From an uncultured Clostridium sp. (GTDB lineage Bacteria > Bacillota > Clostridia > TANB77 > CAG-508): 45,649 nucleotides of DNA. The DNA lies in the NCBI GenBank assembly GCA_930980855.1, contig CAKNIZ010000014.1, positions 1 to 45,649 on the forward strand, read 5' to 3'. This document shows positions 16,583 to 24,927 of the stretch, piece by piece. The number at the start of each line of letters is the position of its first letter. Position 1 is the stretch's first letter. The notes under the pieces are model-generated. The model worked only from the letters and a program-made list of their open reading frames with translations. It was not told where the DNA came from and made no database searches. A program made the position numbers and the translations under genes.

Positions 16583-16611
16583 TTGACTTTTATTAGATAG
16601 TATAGTAGAAT
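16583..16611 (+). promoter_or_regulatory. Promoter of tRNA-Gly
   Basis: TTGACT (16583-16588) and TAGAAT (16606-16611) with a 17-base spacer, 20 bases before the mature tRNA 5' end. Confidence 0.65.
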
Positions 16612-16631
16612 AATTAATGTCGTTAGGAAAT

Positions 16632-16705
<74 letters not shown>

Positions 16706-16711
16706 AATTAT

Positions 16712-16750
16712 AACAACTTATGAACTATAAGGTTTGTAGGTTGTTTTTTA
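16712..16750 (+). terminator. Terminator of tRNA-Gly
   Basis: A 15-pair stem with a few G-U pairs, AACAACTTATGAACT against GGTTTGTAGGTTGTT, has a 4-base loop and runs into TTTTTT, six bases after the tRNA CCA. Confidence 0.75.
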
Positions 16751-16832
16751 TATAAACTAAAAATCTTTTCTTCTAGAAAGGAAGGGCAAGTTTTCAATAG
16801 TATAAATTTTAATAAAAAGAATTGTAAAAGCC

Positions 16833-16861
16833 TTGACAATAGTGAACAAATGTTTTAGAAT
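16833..16861 (+). promoter_or_regulatory. Promoter of the ORF6N gene with SOS-box-like spacer
   Basis: TTGACA (16833-16838) and TAGAAT (16856-16861) with a 17-base spacer. The spacer contains GAACAAATGTTT (16844-16855), which fits the GAAC-N4-GTTY core of the Gram-positive LexA box. LexA control is an inference. Confidence 0.6.
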
Positions 16862-16888
16862 ATATTAACAAGAAAAGGATGTGAAGCT

Positions 16889-17613
16889 ATGGAAGAAAAT
16901 AAGCTAACAATTCAAAATGAACTATCTCATGTGGATATAAGAAATCTAATATATACTATAAGAGGAAAACAAGTTATGTTAGACAGTGATGTAGCTATGT
17001 TATATCATTATGAAACTAAAAATATAAATAAAGCTGTAAAAAGAAATATTGATAGATTCCCGGAAGATTTTTGTTTTCAGCTTACTAAGGATGAAATGGA
17101 TAAAATGTGGTTCCAAAATGGAACCACATCAAAGGGAGAAAATAACAAATATAGAAGTGAAAAATATTTGCCTTATGCATTTACAGAGCAAGGAATAGCA
17201 ATGCTATCAGGAGTATTAAAAAATGATATTGCAATAGAAGTAAGTATAAATATTATGCGAGCATTTATAGAAATGAGAAAATTCATAAATGCTAATAAAA
17301 ATTTATTTGAAAAAGTAATTGACATTGAAAATAAAATGGACAAAAAATTCATTGAGCAAGACAAGAACATGTAGAAGTAGTTATTTTAACCTCTGATAAA
17401 AGTAATATTCAAAATATAGATATTCAAAAATTTAACAAAGAATATCCTATATTAAAAGTCGCTAAAACGAATAAATTTCATGATAGATTTATTATTATAG
17501 ATAATAAAGAGATGTATCATCTAGGAGCTTCAATAAAAGATTTGGGAAAGAAATGTTTTGGAATTAATAAAATAGAAGATATGCAAATTATAAAAAAAAT
17601 CATTAGTTTATAA
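16889..17613 (+). pseudogene. ORF6N-domain (phage-type) gene with internal deletion and frameshift
   Basis: The 5' part (16889-17374) encodes an ORF6N domain: DIRNLIYTIRGKQVMLDSDV, then NKAVKRNIDRFPEDFCFQLT and YAFTEQGIAMLSGVLKND, as in phage antirepressor-like proteins. It stops abruptly after EQDKNM. In another frame, from about 17369 to the stop at 17611-17613, the expected C-terminal domain continues: HVEVVILTSDKSNIQ, KVAKTNKFHDRFIIIDNKE, HLGASIKDLGKKCF. Intact relatives are about 300 residues and have roughly 60 residues joining these parts, so an internal deletion with frameshift is likely. It lies downstream of tRNA-Gly, a typical integration neighbourhood. The truncated ORF6N protein could still be made. 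Confidence 0.8.
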
Positions 17614-17638
17614 TGTAAAACGTGTGGTATTGTATTCA

Positions 17639-17647
17639 TGCTATAAT
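17639..17647 (+). promoter_or_regulatory. Extended -10 promoter of yhbY
   Basis: TGCTATAAT is a perfect extended -10 element, 23 bases before the yhbY start codon. No clear -35 is seen, which extended -10 promoters tolerate. Confidence 0.5.
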
Positions 17648-17670
17648 ATTTGAGGAAAAGGAGAAGAATT

Positions 17671-17961
17671 ATGACAAGTAAAGATAGAGCTTATTTAAGG
17701 AGTTTAGCCACAAATATAGACCCAATATTTCAAATAGGAAAAGGTGGCTTATCTGATAACTTAATAAAACAAGTTGACGATGCTTTAGAAGCTCGTGAAC
17801 TAATAAAAATAACAGTTTTAGAAAACGCCCAAGAAAATCCTGATGAATTTGCTGCCGCACTTGCTTCAAAGACTAATAGCTCTGTTGTTCAAGTTATGGG
17901 TAGAAAAATTACTTTATACAGAAAAAAAGCAAAAGAGTCTAAAATAAACATTAATGTATAA
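17671..17961 (+). CDS. yhbY: YhbY-family RNA-binding protein
   Basis: Single CRM-domain RNA-binding protein associated with ribosome assembly. From the ATG at 17671, behind AAAGGAG, it is 96 residues. Signatures are AYLRSLATNIDPIFQIGKGGLSDNL (GxxG RNA-binding loop), ALEARELIKITVLEN, and SSVVQVMGRKITLYRKK. A longer reading frame exists seven codons upstream, but its start would fall inside the ribosome binding region. It has its own promoter and ends in a strong terminator. Confidence 0.92.
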   Translation: MTSKDRAYLRSLATNIDPIFQIGKGGLSDNLIKQVDDALEARELIKITVLENAQENPDEFAAALASKTNSSVVQVMGRKITLYRKKAKESKININV

Positions 17962-17990
17962 GGCTAAATCTATTGAATTTAGCCTTTTTT
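17961..17990 (+). terminator. Terminator of yhbY
   Basis: AGGCTAAAT / ATTTAGCCT perfect 9-bp stem with a 7-base loop, followed by TTTTTT; it begins in the yhbY stop codon. Confidence 0.85.
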
Positions 17991-18015
17991 AATTTATAAT
18001 TTTAAAGGGGAATTT

Positions 18016-18909
18016 ATGAAAACTTTAAAAATAGATAATAAAAATGATGGAAAAAAGTTGATAACTTTCTTAACTAGTGAATTTCCATCATTAAATATTA
18101 ATTATATATATAAGGCTTTAAGAAAAAAAGATATAAAAATTAATGGTAAAAGAATCAATGAAAATATAGTCTTACACTCTTCTGATATCCTTGAAATTTA
18201 TATTTCTGATGATATATTATATGGAGCTAAAAACATTGTGATTCCTATAATTTATGAAGATGATTACATTGTAATCTTCGACAAACCAGCTAATTTAGAA
18301 GTTACTGGTGAAAATTCTCTTACATCAATTATGAAGGAAAAATATACATTTTTAGAACCTTGCCACAGAATAGATAGAAATACCATTGGATTAGTCCTTT
18401 TTGCTAAGAATCAAGAAAGTTTAGAAATTTTACTAGATAAATTTAAAACAAATGAAATTGAAAAACATTATATTGCATGTGTTTATGGTAATATTCTAAA
18501 AAAAGTAGATACAATATATTCATATTTATTTAAGGACAATAGGAAATCTATTGTATATATTTCAGACAGTAAAAAAACTGGTTATGTTCCTATTAAGACA
18601 TCATATAAAGTTTTAAAAGAGAACAAGAAAAATAAAGTTTCTTTATTAGATGTTACTTTGCATACAGGTAAAACACATCAAATTCGTGCCCAGCTTTCTC
18701 ATATTGGACTTCCTATAATAGGAGACGGAAAATATGGTTCTTATGAAATTAATAAAAAGTTCCATGTTTCTAATCAGTTGCTATGTAGTTACAGTATAAC
18801 TTTCGATTTTAAGTCAGATTCCGGCATATTAAATTATTTATCCGGTATGGAAATTAACCTAAGAAAAATACCATTTGAAAATTATTTAGGAGATGAAAAA
18901 AATGTCTAG
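18016..18909 (+). CDS. RluA-family pseudouridine synthase
   Basis: RNA uridine isomerase of the RluA/RluC/RluD group, 297 residues. It has an N-terminal S4-like RNA-binding region (INYIYKALRKKDIKINGKRI), then the catalytic domain with IIYEDDYIVIFDKPANLEV, the catalytic-Asp motif HRIDRNTIGLVLFAK (about 117-131), and the C-terminal TGKTHQIRAQLSHIGLPIIGDGKYG. The exact target rRNA position cannot be told. RBS AAGGGG. It overlaps the following TraX-like gene by 8 bases. Confidence 0.92.
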   Translation: MKTLKIDNKNDGKKLITFLTSEFPSLNINYIYKALRKKDIKINGKRINENIVLHSSDILEIYISDDILYGAKNIVIPIIYEDDYIVIFDKPANLEVTGENSLTSIMKEKYTFLEPCHRIDRNTIGLVLFAKNQESLEILLDKFKTNEIEKHYIACVYGNILKKVDTIYSYLFKDNRKSIVYISDSKKTGYVPIKTSYKVLKENKKNKVSLLDVTLHTGKTHQIRAQLSHIGLPIIGDGKYGSYEINKKFHVSNQLLCSYSITFDFKSDSGILNYLSGMEINLRKIPFENYLGDEKNV

Positions 18910-19618
18910 TTTTGTTATAAAAATGATAGCAGTTATTTGTATGTTATGTGACCATGCATCAGATGCTTTAATTGGTCACTTTACATTCTTTAATATTATA
19001 GGAAGAATTGCCTTCCCTATATTTTGTTTTCAATTAGTTAATGGATATAGGCATACTAAAAATGTAAAAAAATACATAATTAGATTATTAATATTTGCAT
19101 TCATATCTCAAATTCCATTTAGCATATTTACTTATATTTACGCTGGAATCTATGACAATCTAAATGTTTTCTTTACACTAGCATTTGGATTAATTGCAAT
19201 GTATGCTTTAGATAAGGTTCCTAATAAATGGCTTTCATTGCTAATTAGCCTTATTTGCATAGCTGTAGCCGAACTCGTTCATGTAGATTATGGCGGACTA
19301 GGTGTTTGTATAATTTTATGTATATTTATTTTCTACAAAGATAGATCAATTAATTTGGATAAAAAAGATTTCCTTTATCCTTTTAAAAATAACATAATTT
19401 TTGCATTAGTATTTTTATTTTTGTGTATAGCAAGATATTTTAATAGTTTTAGGGCTAATGGACTATTAATTAATACTTCATTAATTTTGGCAACATATTC
19501 CCCTATTATATTCATGTTATTGTATAATGGAAAAAAAGGTCCAAGTATGAAGTATTTCTTCTATATCTTCTATCCAGTACATCTAGTAATTCTATGTGTA
19601 TTACATTTTATAATATAA
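18902..19618 (+). CDS. TraX-family multi-spanning membrane protein
   Basis: Integral membrane protein of the TraX family (named for F-pilin acetylation, but widespread in Firmicutes with unknown role). The N-terminus KMIAVICMLCDHASDALIG and the IGRIAFPIFCFQLVNGY and YKHT-like HTKNVKKYIIRLLIFA segments are characteristic; about seven hydrophobic helices follow. Two ATGs compete: the one at 18902 has AGGAG at the right distance (9 bases), whereas 18893 overlaps the RBS, so 18902 is chosen (238 residues). It overlaps the rluA-type gene and is translationally coupled. Confidence 0.85.
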   Translation: MSSFVIKMIAVICMLCDHASDALIGHFTFFNIIGRIAFPIFCFQLVNGYRHTKNVKKYIIRLLIFAFISQIPFSIFTYIYAGIYDNLNVFFTLAFGLIAMYALDKVPNKWLSLLISLICIAVAELVHVDYGGLGVCIILCIFIFYKDRSINLDKKDFLYPFKNNIIFALVFLFLCIARYFNSFRANGLLINTSLILATYSPIIFMLLYNGKKGPSMKYFFYIFYPVHLVILCVLHFII

Positions 19619-19679
19619 AAATTGAATATTCGAATTTAGAAATCCCGCGTGAGCGTTGATTGTAAATTTAGCCTCTATA

Positions 19680-19776
19680 TTTAAATTGTATATTTGAAAT
19701 TTTGCAGTCTCGCGCAGTTTGGAGAAGCTTTGCTTCGACAGCAAGAGACAAAAAATTTTCAAATATACAATTTAAA
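19680..19776. repeat. Palindromic intergenic element, copy R3
   Basis: Arms TTTAAATTGTATATTTGAAATTTT and AAAATTTTCAAATATACAATTTAAA pair almost perfectly. They enclose GCA, the stem GTCTC/GAGAC, GCGCAGTTTGGA, the inner hairpin GAAGC-TTT-GCTTC, and GACAGCAA. It lies between the convergent ends of the TraX-like gene and gpr. At 19645-19661 a fragment GCGTGAGCGTT resembles the extra segment of copy R2. Confidence 0.85.
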
Positions 19777-19787
19777 CCTTTATAGCA

Positions 19788-20687
19788 CTAAATTCCCCCA
19801 TTTATCCCATGCGCTATAATCAGCTTCATATTATCAACCAAATCATCAACTTCTTTAGGAGTTACAGTTAAATTAAATTTAGATGGTTCTAAAACTGCTT
19901 TCATAAGCCTATATTTATCCTCCTTAGTTGCATTCTTTAATTGTGCAAATTCTTCAAATTGATTTGCGATAAGTTCAATACTATCAGCTACTATTGTTGC
20001 TGCTTCAACCAAAGTAGGAACTCCTATTGCAATTACAGGTACTCCCATAGTTTTCCTACTTATTTCTTTTCTAGTGTTTCCTACTCCTGCACCTGGTGTA
20101 ATTCCTGTATTGCTAATTTGTATAGTTTTAAAAAGTCTTGAAATATCTCTTGAAATTAAAGCATCTATTGCAATTATTACATCAGGATTAACTTTTTCTA
20201 CAATTCCTTTCAATATTTCCTGAGTTTCTATTCCTGTCGTTCCAAGCACTCCTGGTGCTATACCACTTAATTCTTTAGCATTTTTACCAACCAAATCAGG
20301 CGCATATTTCTTTAAATGTCTAGTTATTTTTAAATCTTTTATAACTTTTGGACCTATTGAGTCAACTGTTGTATCTATATTTCCTAATCCTACGACTAAA
20401 ATTGATTTATATGGTTTTATTAGTTCTTGTATTTGCCCTGATAATATTTTACTTACTTTTTCTAATTCTTCTTCATTTATTACCTCTATTTCTTTTATTT
20501 CTATCGTTATATATGTTCCAACCTCTTTTCCAATTTTCTCTTTTCCCTGTTCATTAAGAACTCTTACTTTCGTTACTTTTATTTTGTCATTAACATTTAT
20601 ATTTTCAGATGAAATACCTTCAATTTTCCCTTCTTTTTCGCATTCTCTCAATCTTTCATCTGCCATGTCTGTTCTAAAATCTAACAT
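19788..20687 (-). CDS. gpr: Spore germination protease GPR
   Basis: Endopeptidase that degrades small acid-soluble spore proteins on germination; its presence marks a spore former. The N-terminal motif FRTDMADERLR is 3 residues from the start, so the autoprocessed propeptide is very short. Other motifs are LVVGLGNIDTTVDSIGPKV, LSGIAPGVLGTTGIETQEI, IIAIDALISRDISRLFKTIQISNTGITPG and GVPVIAIGVPTLVEA. Length 299, slightly shorter than the Bacillus enzyme. RBS GGAGG, preceded by a hairpin. It closes the long murB-to-gpr gene run. Confidence 0.94.
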   Translation of the reverse strand: MLDFRTDMADERLRECEKEGKIEGISSENINVNDKIKVTKVRVLNEQGKEKIGKEVGTYITIEIKEIEVINEEELEKVSKILSGQIQELIKPYKSILVVGLGNIDTTVDSIGPKVIKDLKITRHLKKYAPDLVGKNAKELSGIAPGVLGTTGIETQEILKGIVEKVNPDVIIAIDALISRDISRLFKTIQISNTGITPGAGVGNTRKEISRKTMGVPVIAIGVPTLVEAATIVADSIELIANQFEEFAQLKNATKEDKYRLMKAVLEPSKFNLTVTPKEVDDLVDNMKLIIAHGINGGI

Positions 20688-20698
20688 AAAAATTCCTC

Positions 20699-20726
20699 CA
20701 TTTCTAATTATATTATGTTAGAAATG
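20699..20726 (-). terminator. Hairpin just upstream of the gpr RBS
   Basis: Inverted repeat CATTTCTAA / TTAGAAATG with a 10-base loop, between the stop codon of the GME-fold-like gene and the GGAGG of gpr. It has only a weak T-run, so it may be a poor terminator or an mRNA processing/stability structure. Confidence 0.35.
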
Positions 20727-20730
20727 AAGG

Positions 20731-21408
20731 TTAATTATACATTATGATTCCACCATAGTCTACTATATCTAATCCTTTAAAATCTTTCAATTTCAAATTA
20801 TATTTTTCAAGATGTTCTATTATTTTCTCTTTATTTTCTTTTTTTAAATTATCTATATCTCCAAATATTATAAATTCATTTCCAATTACTGCACTTGCAC
20901 CACCTATAAATCCTGTCATTTTGGAAATTGATTTATTTTTATTCAATAATTTTATATTGTCATCTTTTATTAGCAATACATCAATATTATGTTCTTTTAG
21001 AGTTTTATATATTCCCTCATCTGTTGTCATACAAGAATTATCTCCAGTAACAGAAATACTACATTTAGTATATCCTTGATTTACATAGATATTTATTTTA
21101 TCTTTTATTATTGAATCTGCGTACTTACTTCCAATTACATTTTTACCAATTTGACAAATATTATATTTCACATCTTCTGGGTATTTTCTGCTGACTTTTT
21201 CTTCTCCAATTATAAAGTTATTTTCTATTATAGGTGCATTTGGAGCTGCATAGATTATACCTTCAATTTTTGTATAAAAAATATCACTATGTCCAGATAT
21301 TTCTTCATAAACATCATTAGATAAAGGTATTCTTTTTACTTCTTGCTTCAAATCTTCTACTAAATATTTATATTCTATATCTCTTATTCTTTCATCAATT
21401 AATATCAT
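20731..21408 (-). CDS. Putative GME-fold (DUF6873-like) protein
   Basis: The 225-residue protein resembles a clostridial family described as having the guanidino-modifying-enzyme (pentein) fold. I base this on the pattern ISGHSDIFY (about 37-45), NQGYTKCSISVTGDNSCMTTDEGI (about 110-133), KMTGFIGGASAVIGNEFIIFGD, and the ending IVDYGGIIMYN. The His-x-Asp and Cys residues could be catalytic, as in deiminases, but the reaction is unknown. It lies 13 bases after holA and just before gpr, a placement that might suggest a spore-related role; this is only contextual. Confidence 0.55.
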   Translation of the reverse strand: MILIDERIRDIEYKYLVEDLKQEVKRIPLSNDVYEEISGHSDIFYTKIEGIIYAAPNAPIIENNFIIGEEKVSRKYPEDVKYNICQIGKNVIGSKYADSIIKDKINIYVNQGYTKCSISVTGDNSCMTTDEGIYKTLKEHNIDVLLIKDDNIKLLNKNKSISKMTGFIGGASAVIGNEFIIFGDIDNLKKENKEKIIEHLEKYNLKLKDFKGLDIVDYGGIIMYN

Positions 21409-21421
21409 TTATACCCTTTCT

Positions 21422-22366
21422 TTATGAACAATAATTGCAAAGTACTGATTCTAATCCAATGTTTATGTCTACTTCACCAGATTTTGAAAGTGCATCTATA
21501 TTTATTAATTCTTCTAGTAATTTTCTAATCTCATCTTTTTGAAAATACTTTGCTTGCATACTATATTTACCAACTAAAAAAGATTGATTAGGCTTTAGAT
21601 TTAAACTTTGCGCTACATTCTTATTTTCTTCTACTGCCAATTTTATAATATATAACTTTTTAAAGTGATTATATAGCATTACAAGTATTCTTTGAATAGG
21701 TTCTTTTGCATATATTAAATTGTTTAATACCTCAAGTGCATTTTTTATATTTTTCTTTCCTAAATTATCTGTTAAATCAAATATTATGCTTTCTGATTTT
21801 TTTATGCTTAGACTATCAATATCTACTTTTTTTATTTCTCCGTCTTTTCCAGCATATTCAATAAGTTTTCTAATTTCATTAATTATGTCACTCATATTTG
21901 TTCCAACACATTCAAGAAAGTACTGAGCTACATTTTCCTTTATTTCCACTCCATAGCTATTTGCAATTTGTTTTACTTTTTTAATAAGCATTGGCAGTGT
22001 TTGTTCTTTGAATTCTTCTACTTTTCCTTTTGCATTTATTACATTATATAATCCATTTTTATCTACTTCTTTTTCAATAAATACAAGTTCAACATCTTGC
22101 AAATTGTCTATATTATCTTTTAGATATTCTGAAATTTTATCAGCAAGTGAATCTTTCTTTTTGAAAAGACCTGTTTCTTTTGCGATTATTAACTTTTTTT
22201 CAAATCCAAATGCAGGAGTTTCTATATCTGATATTATATTTCCCTTATTTGACTCATCTATTTGCACATAGTTAATTCCTAATTGCAATGTTCCAAAAGA
22301 TTTTTTTATTTTCTTTACATATTCATTTCTTAAATATTCATCTTCTCCAAATAATAAGTATACCAT
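21422..22366 (-). CDS. holA: DNA polymerase III delta subunit
   Basis: Delta subunit of the clamp loader that opens the beta ring. 314 residues, with the N-terminal VYLLFGEDEYLRNEYVKKIK, TPAFGFEKKLIIAKE, and the collar-domain ending including LNLKPNQSFLVGKYSMQAKYF and NIDALSKSGEVDINIGLESVLCNY. The family is divergent in sequence but these segments are typical. RBS GAGGAG. It follows ruvC by 9 bases. Confidence 0.92.
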   Translation of the reverse strand: MVYLLFGEDEYLRNEYVKKIKKSFGTLQLGINYVQIDESNKGNIISDIETPAFGFEKKLIIAKETGLFKKKDSLADKISEYLKDNIDNLQDVELVFIEKEVDKNGLYNVINAKGKVEEFKEQTLPMLIKKVKQIANSYGVEIKENVAQYFLECVGTNMSDIINEIRKLIEYAGKDGEIKKVDIDSLSIKKSESIIFDLTDNLGKKNIKNALEVLNNLIYAKEPIQRILVMLYNHFKKLYIIKLAVEENKNVAQSLNLKPNQSFLVGKYSMQAKYFQKDEIRKLLEELINIDALSKSGEVDINIGLESVLCNYCS

Positions 22367-22375
22367 TTTTCTCCT

Positions 22376-22861
22376 CTATAAACATTTTGAAAATCTATTT
22401 GAATGTGCAAAACAAATTGCTGCTGCCATGCTATCTGTTGTATCATCTAGTTTTGGTAATTTGTCTACTTTCAAAATGGATTTTACCATTTTTTGAACTT
22501 GAAGTTTATCTGCTCTTCCATATCCTGTCACAGCTTGTTTTATTTGAAGAGGTGTATATTCATATATTGGCACATTCTTTTTTCTTGCTACTACTAATAT
22601 AATTCCCCTTGCTTGTGCAACATTGATGGCAGTTGTTGTATTTGTATTGAAAAATAATTCTTCTATAGATATAACTTCTGGTTTATATGTATCAATAATT
22701 ACCTCTAAATCGTCGTATATTTTTACTAATCTATCTGGAAACGATTCTCCTGCTTTTGTGAGAATCGCTCCTGAATTAATTAGTGAGAAATGATTTCCCT
22801 TATATTCTATTATGCTATATCCAGTTATTGCAAATCCTGGGTCTATTCCTAATATTCTCAT
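22376..22861 (-). CDS. ruvC: Holliday junction resolvase RuvC
   Basis: Resolves Holliday junctions by paired nicks. The 161 residues include catalytic acidic residues in RILGIDPGFAITGY (Asp7), IEELFFNTNTTTAINVAQARG (Glu about 68) and KLDDTTDSMAAAICF (Asp about 144/147), plus the YGRADKLQVQKMV motif. The start overlaps the end of the debranching enzyme gene as ATGA. ruvA and ruvB, its usual partners, are not next to it. Confidence 0.96.
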   Translation of the reverse strand: MRILGIDPGFAITGYSIIEYKGNHFSLINSGAILTKAGESFPDRLVKIYDDLEVIIDTYKPEVISIEELFFNTNTTTAINVAQARGIILVVARKKNVPIYEYTPLQIKQAVTGYGRADKLQVQKMVKSILKVDKLPKLDDTTDSMAAAICFAHSNRFSKCL

Positions 22862-24891
22862 TTTATATCCTCTTGTTTATCTAGTAAAATTCTAAATACT
22901 TCTGCAACACTCCAAGCTTGAGCAAAAGCTCCTTTTCCTTTGGTAGGTAATACAGAATCGTAAATCTCACTTATACTTCCAATTGTATTTCCTTGTTCTA
23001 ATTCTTTAGTAAATGTATTTGCTACATTTAATTTAAATTGTGTTAATGTACTTTTTAATCTAGCTTTGCTTTGTTCATTTTTCTCGGCTTTTATCATATT
23101 TTTTAGAGCATCATAGTATTGACCTAAAAGCCATGTCCAAGTTACTCCTTGATGATATTTACTATCTCTTTCTTCTGGTGAACCTGAATAAATTGGTTCA
23201 AATCCTTTTTCTCCTGCTGCTAATGTTTGGAGTCCATATCTGTTAAGAAGTCTTTGTGTTATTGTAACAAATATGGTTTTAGCCATATCCTTATCACAAT
23301 CTAACACTGGATGAGATGTACTAATTGCAAATATTTGATTTGGTCTTACTTTATCATCACCAAGCACATCGTATAAACATTTTTTATATGGATTATAAAA
23401 TCTTTTTACAAAAGATCTTTGACAATTTTTTGCTAGCATTCCATATTCATATTGTCTACCTATTTTCATGAATTTCTTTGATAGGTCTTGCATTATTCTT
23501 AATGCATTATACCATAGTGCATTAATTTCTACTGCTTTACCATTTCTAGGTGTTACTGGCACTCCATTAACTTTTGCATCCATCCATGTATTTTGCGTAT
23601 CCATTGTACCTGATGAAATAAGGTATGTTCTATCATCAAATCTTATATTATTTCCATCTATATTTGTATCATCCAAATAATTATCTATGATTTTTATCAT
23701 TATTTTATATAATTTTTCTTTTACAAATTCATAATCATTGGTATAATCCAAATATTTTCGAACTTGCTCAAAGAATAGAAGTGATGCATCTGCTGAATTG
23801 TACAATGCATGTCCATCATATTCATCAAAACCATTTGGTACTATTCCTTGCTTAACATTGTTAGCATAAGTTAGTAGTACTTCTCTAGCAATGTCAAATC
23901 TTTTTGAAATTAGTAATAACCCTTCGAAAGCAATTAAACTATCTCTTCCCCAGTCTAAAAACCAAGGATATCCGGCTATTATTGTATGAAGATTCATACT
24001 TGGTCTATTTACTATAAAATTGTCTGAAGCTATAATATATTTTTTTACTAAATCTATATAGCTTTGTCTTTCTTCTTCATTTTTAGGTAAATTCTTTTCT
24101 TCTAATAACTTTGAAGCTTCTATTTGTTCATTAATTCTTTTAGTCTCATTTTCAATTATCTTTGAACCACTTAATCTAGCTAATTCATCTAGTTCATTTC
24201 CATATTCTCCTGAAAGTGAGCAAAGAAAGGTGATTTCTTTGTCTTCATTTGGCTTTATATCAACTTCAAAAGTGCCTGGAACTGCATGATTTTCTTCAGC
24301 ATGGAAGCCTCTTTCAGCTTCTTTTGCATAATACATAGAATAAAATATATCGTCATGATGTTCTTGATATTTACTTCCATAAACACATATATTTATTTTT
24401 CCTTTATCCTTGCCAAAGTCTAATTCTAATCTATCTCTATTTATTTTTTGAGTATATTTGAATTTTAAGTCCTGAGTTTCAGCATGAAAATCTCTAAAGT
24501 TCACTATAGGAGTAAGTAACAATTTTGCCTTTGCTTTTTGGTTAACTATTCTATATACTACTGCAACTGTGTTTTTGCCATATAGCATACAAATAGATTT
24601 TTCGATTATTACATCTTTTACCTTATATGTGTATATTGGTATTATTGTTTTTTCAAAACTTGTAATGTATTTATATCCATTTGACATTTTTCCCTTACAC
24701 TCATTAGTGTATAAGTCATATTTTTTGTCGTCTATAATAATACTTTCATCTACTTTTGATAAAATCAATTTTCTTAATCCAGGAGGATTTAATGGAGCTA
24801 TTAACAATCCATGATATCTCCTTGCATTAAATCCAATATCAGTTGAAGCAGCGAATCCACCTATTCCATTAGTTATTACCCATTCTCTCAT
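22858..24891 (-). CDS. Amylo-alpha-1,6-glucosidase (glycogen debranching enzyme)
   Basis: GH133-type debranching enzyme that removes alpha-1,6 glucose stubs from glycogen. The 677 residues start with WVITNGIGGFAASTDIGFNARRYHGLL, the family's N-terminal beta-sandwich signature. The C-terminal alpha/alpha barrel has GYPWFLDWGRDSLIAFEGLLL, ADASLLFFEQVRKYL, a YHQGVTWTWLLGQYYDAL segment and ISEIYD near the end, with acidic catalytic candidates. No other glycogen genes are adjacent; it is sandwiched between yvcK and ruvC. Confidence 0.93.
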   Translation of the reverse strand: MREWVITNGIGGFAASTDIGFNARRYHGLLIAPLNPPGLRKLILSKVDESIIIDDKKYDLYTNECKGKMSNGYKYITSFEKTIIPIYTYKVKDVIIEKSICMLYGKNTVAVVYRIVNQKAKAKLLLTPIVNFRDFHAETQDLKFKYTQKINRDRLELDFGKDKGKINICVYGSKYQEHHDDIFYSMYYAKEAERGFHAEENHAVPGTFEVDIKPNEDKEITFLCSLSGEYGNELDELARLSGSKIIENETKRINEQIEASKLLEEKNLPKNEEERQSYIDLVKKYIIASDNFIVNRPSMNLHTIIAGYPWFLDWGRDSLIAFEGLLLISKRFDIAREVLLTYANNVKQGIVPNGFDEYDGHALYNSADASLLFFEQVRKYLDYTNDYEFVKEKLYKIMIKIIDNYLDDTNIDGNNIRFDDRTYLISSGTMDTQNTWMDAKVNGVPVTPRNGKAVEINALWYNALRIMQDLSKKFMKIGRQYEYGMLAKNCQRSFVKRFYNPYKKCLYDVLGDDKVRPNQIFAISTSHPVLDCDKDMAKTIFVTITQRLLNRYGLQTLAAGEKGFEPIYSGSPEERDSKYHQGVTWTWLLGQYYDALKNMIKAEKNEQSKARLKSTLTQFKLNVANTFTKELEQGNTIGSISEIYDSVLPTKGKGAFAQAWSVAEVFRILLDKQEDIK

Positions 24892-24927
24892 TTGTTTACT
24901 TCCTTTCCTTTTTCTTGAGTTTTAATG

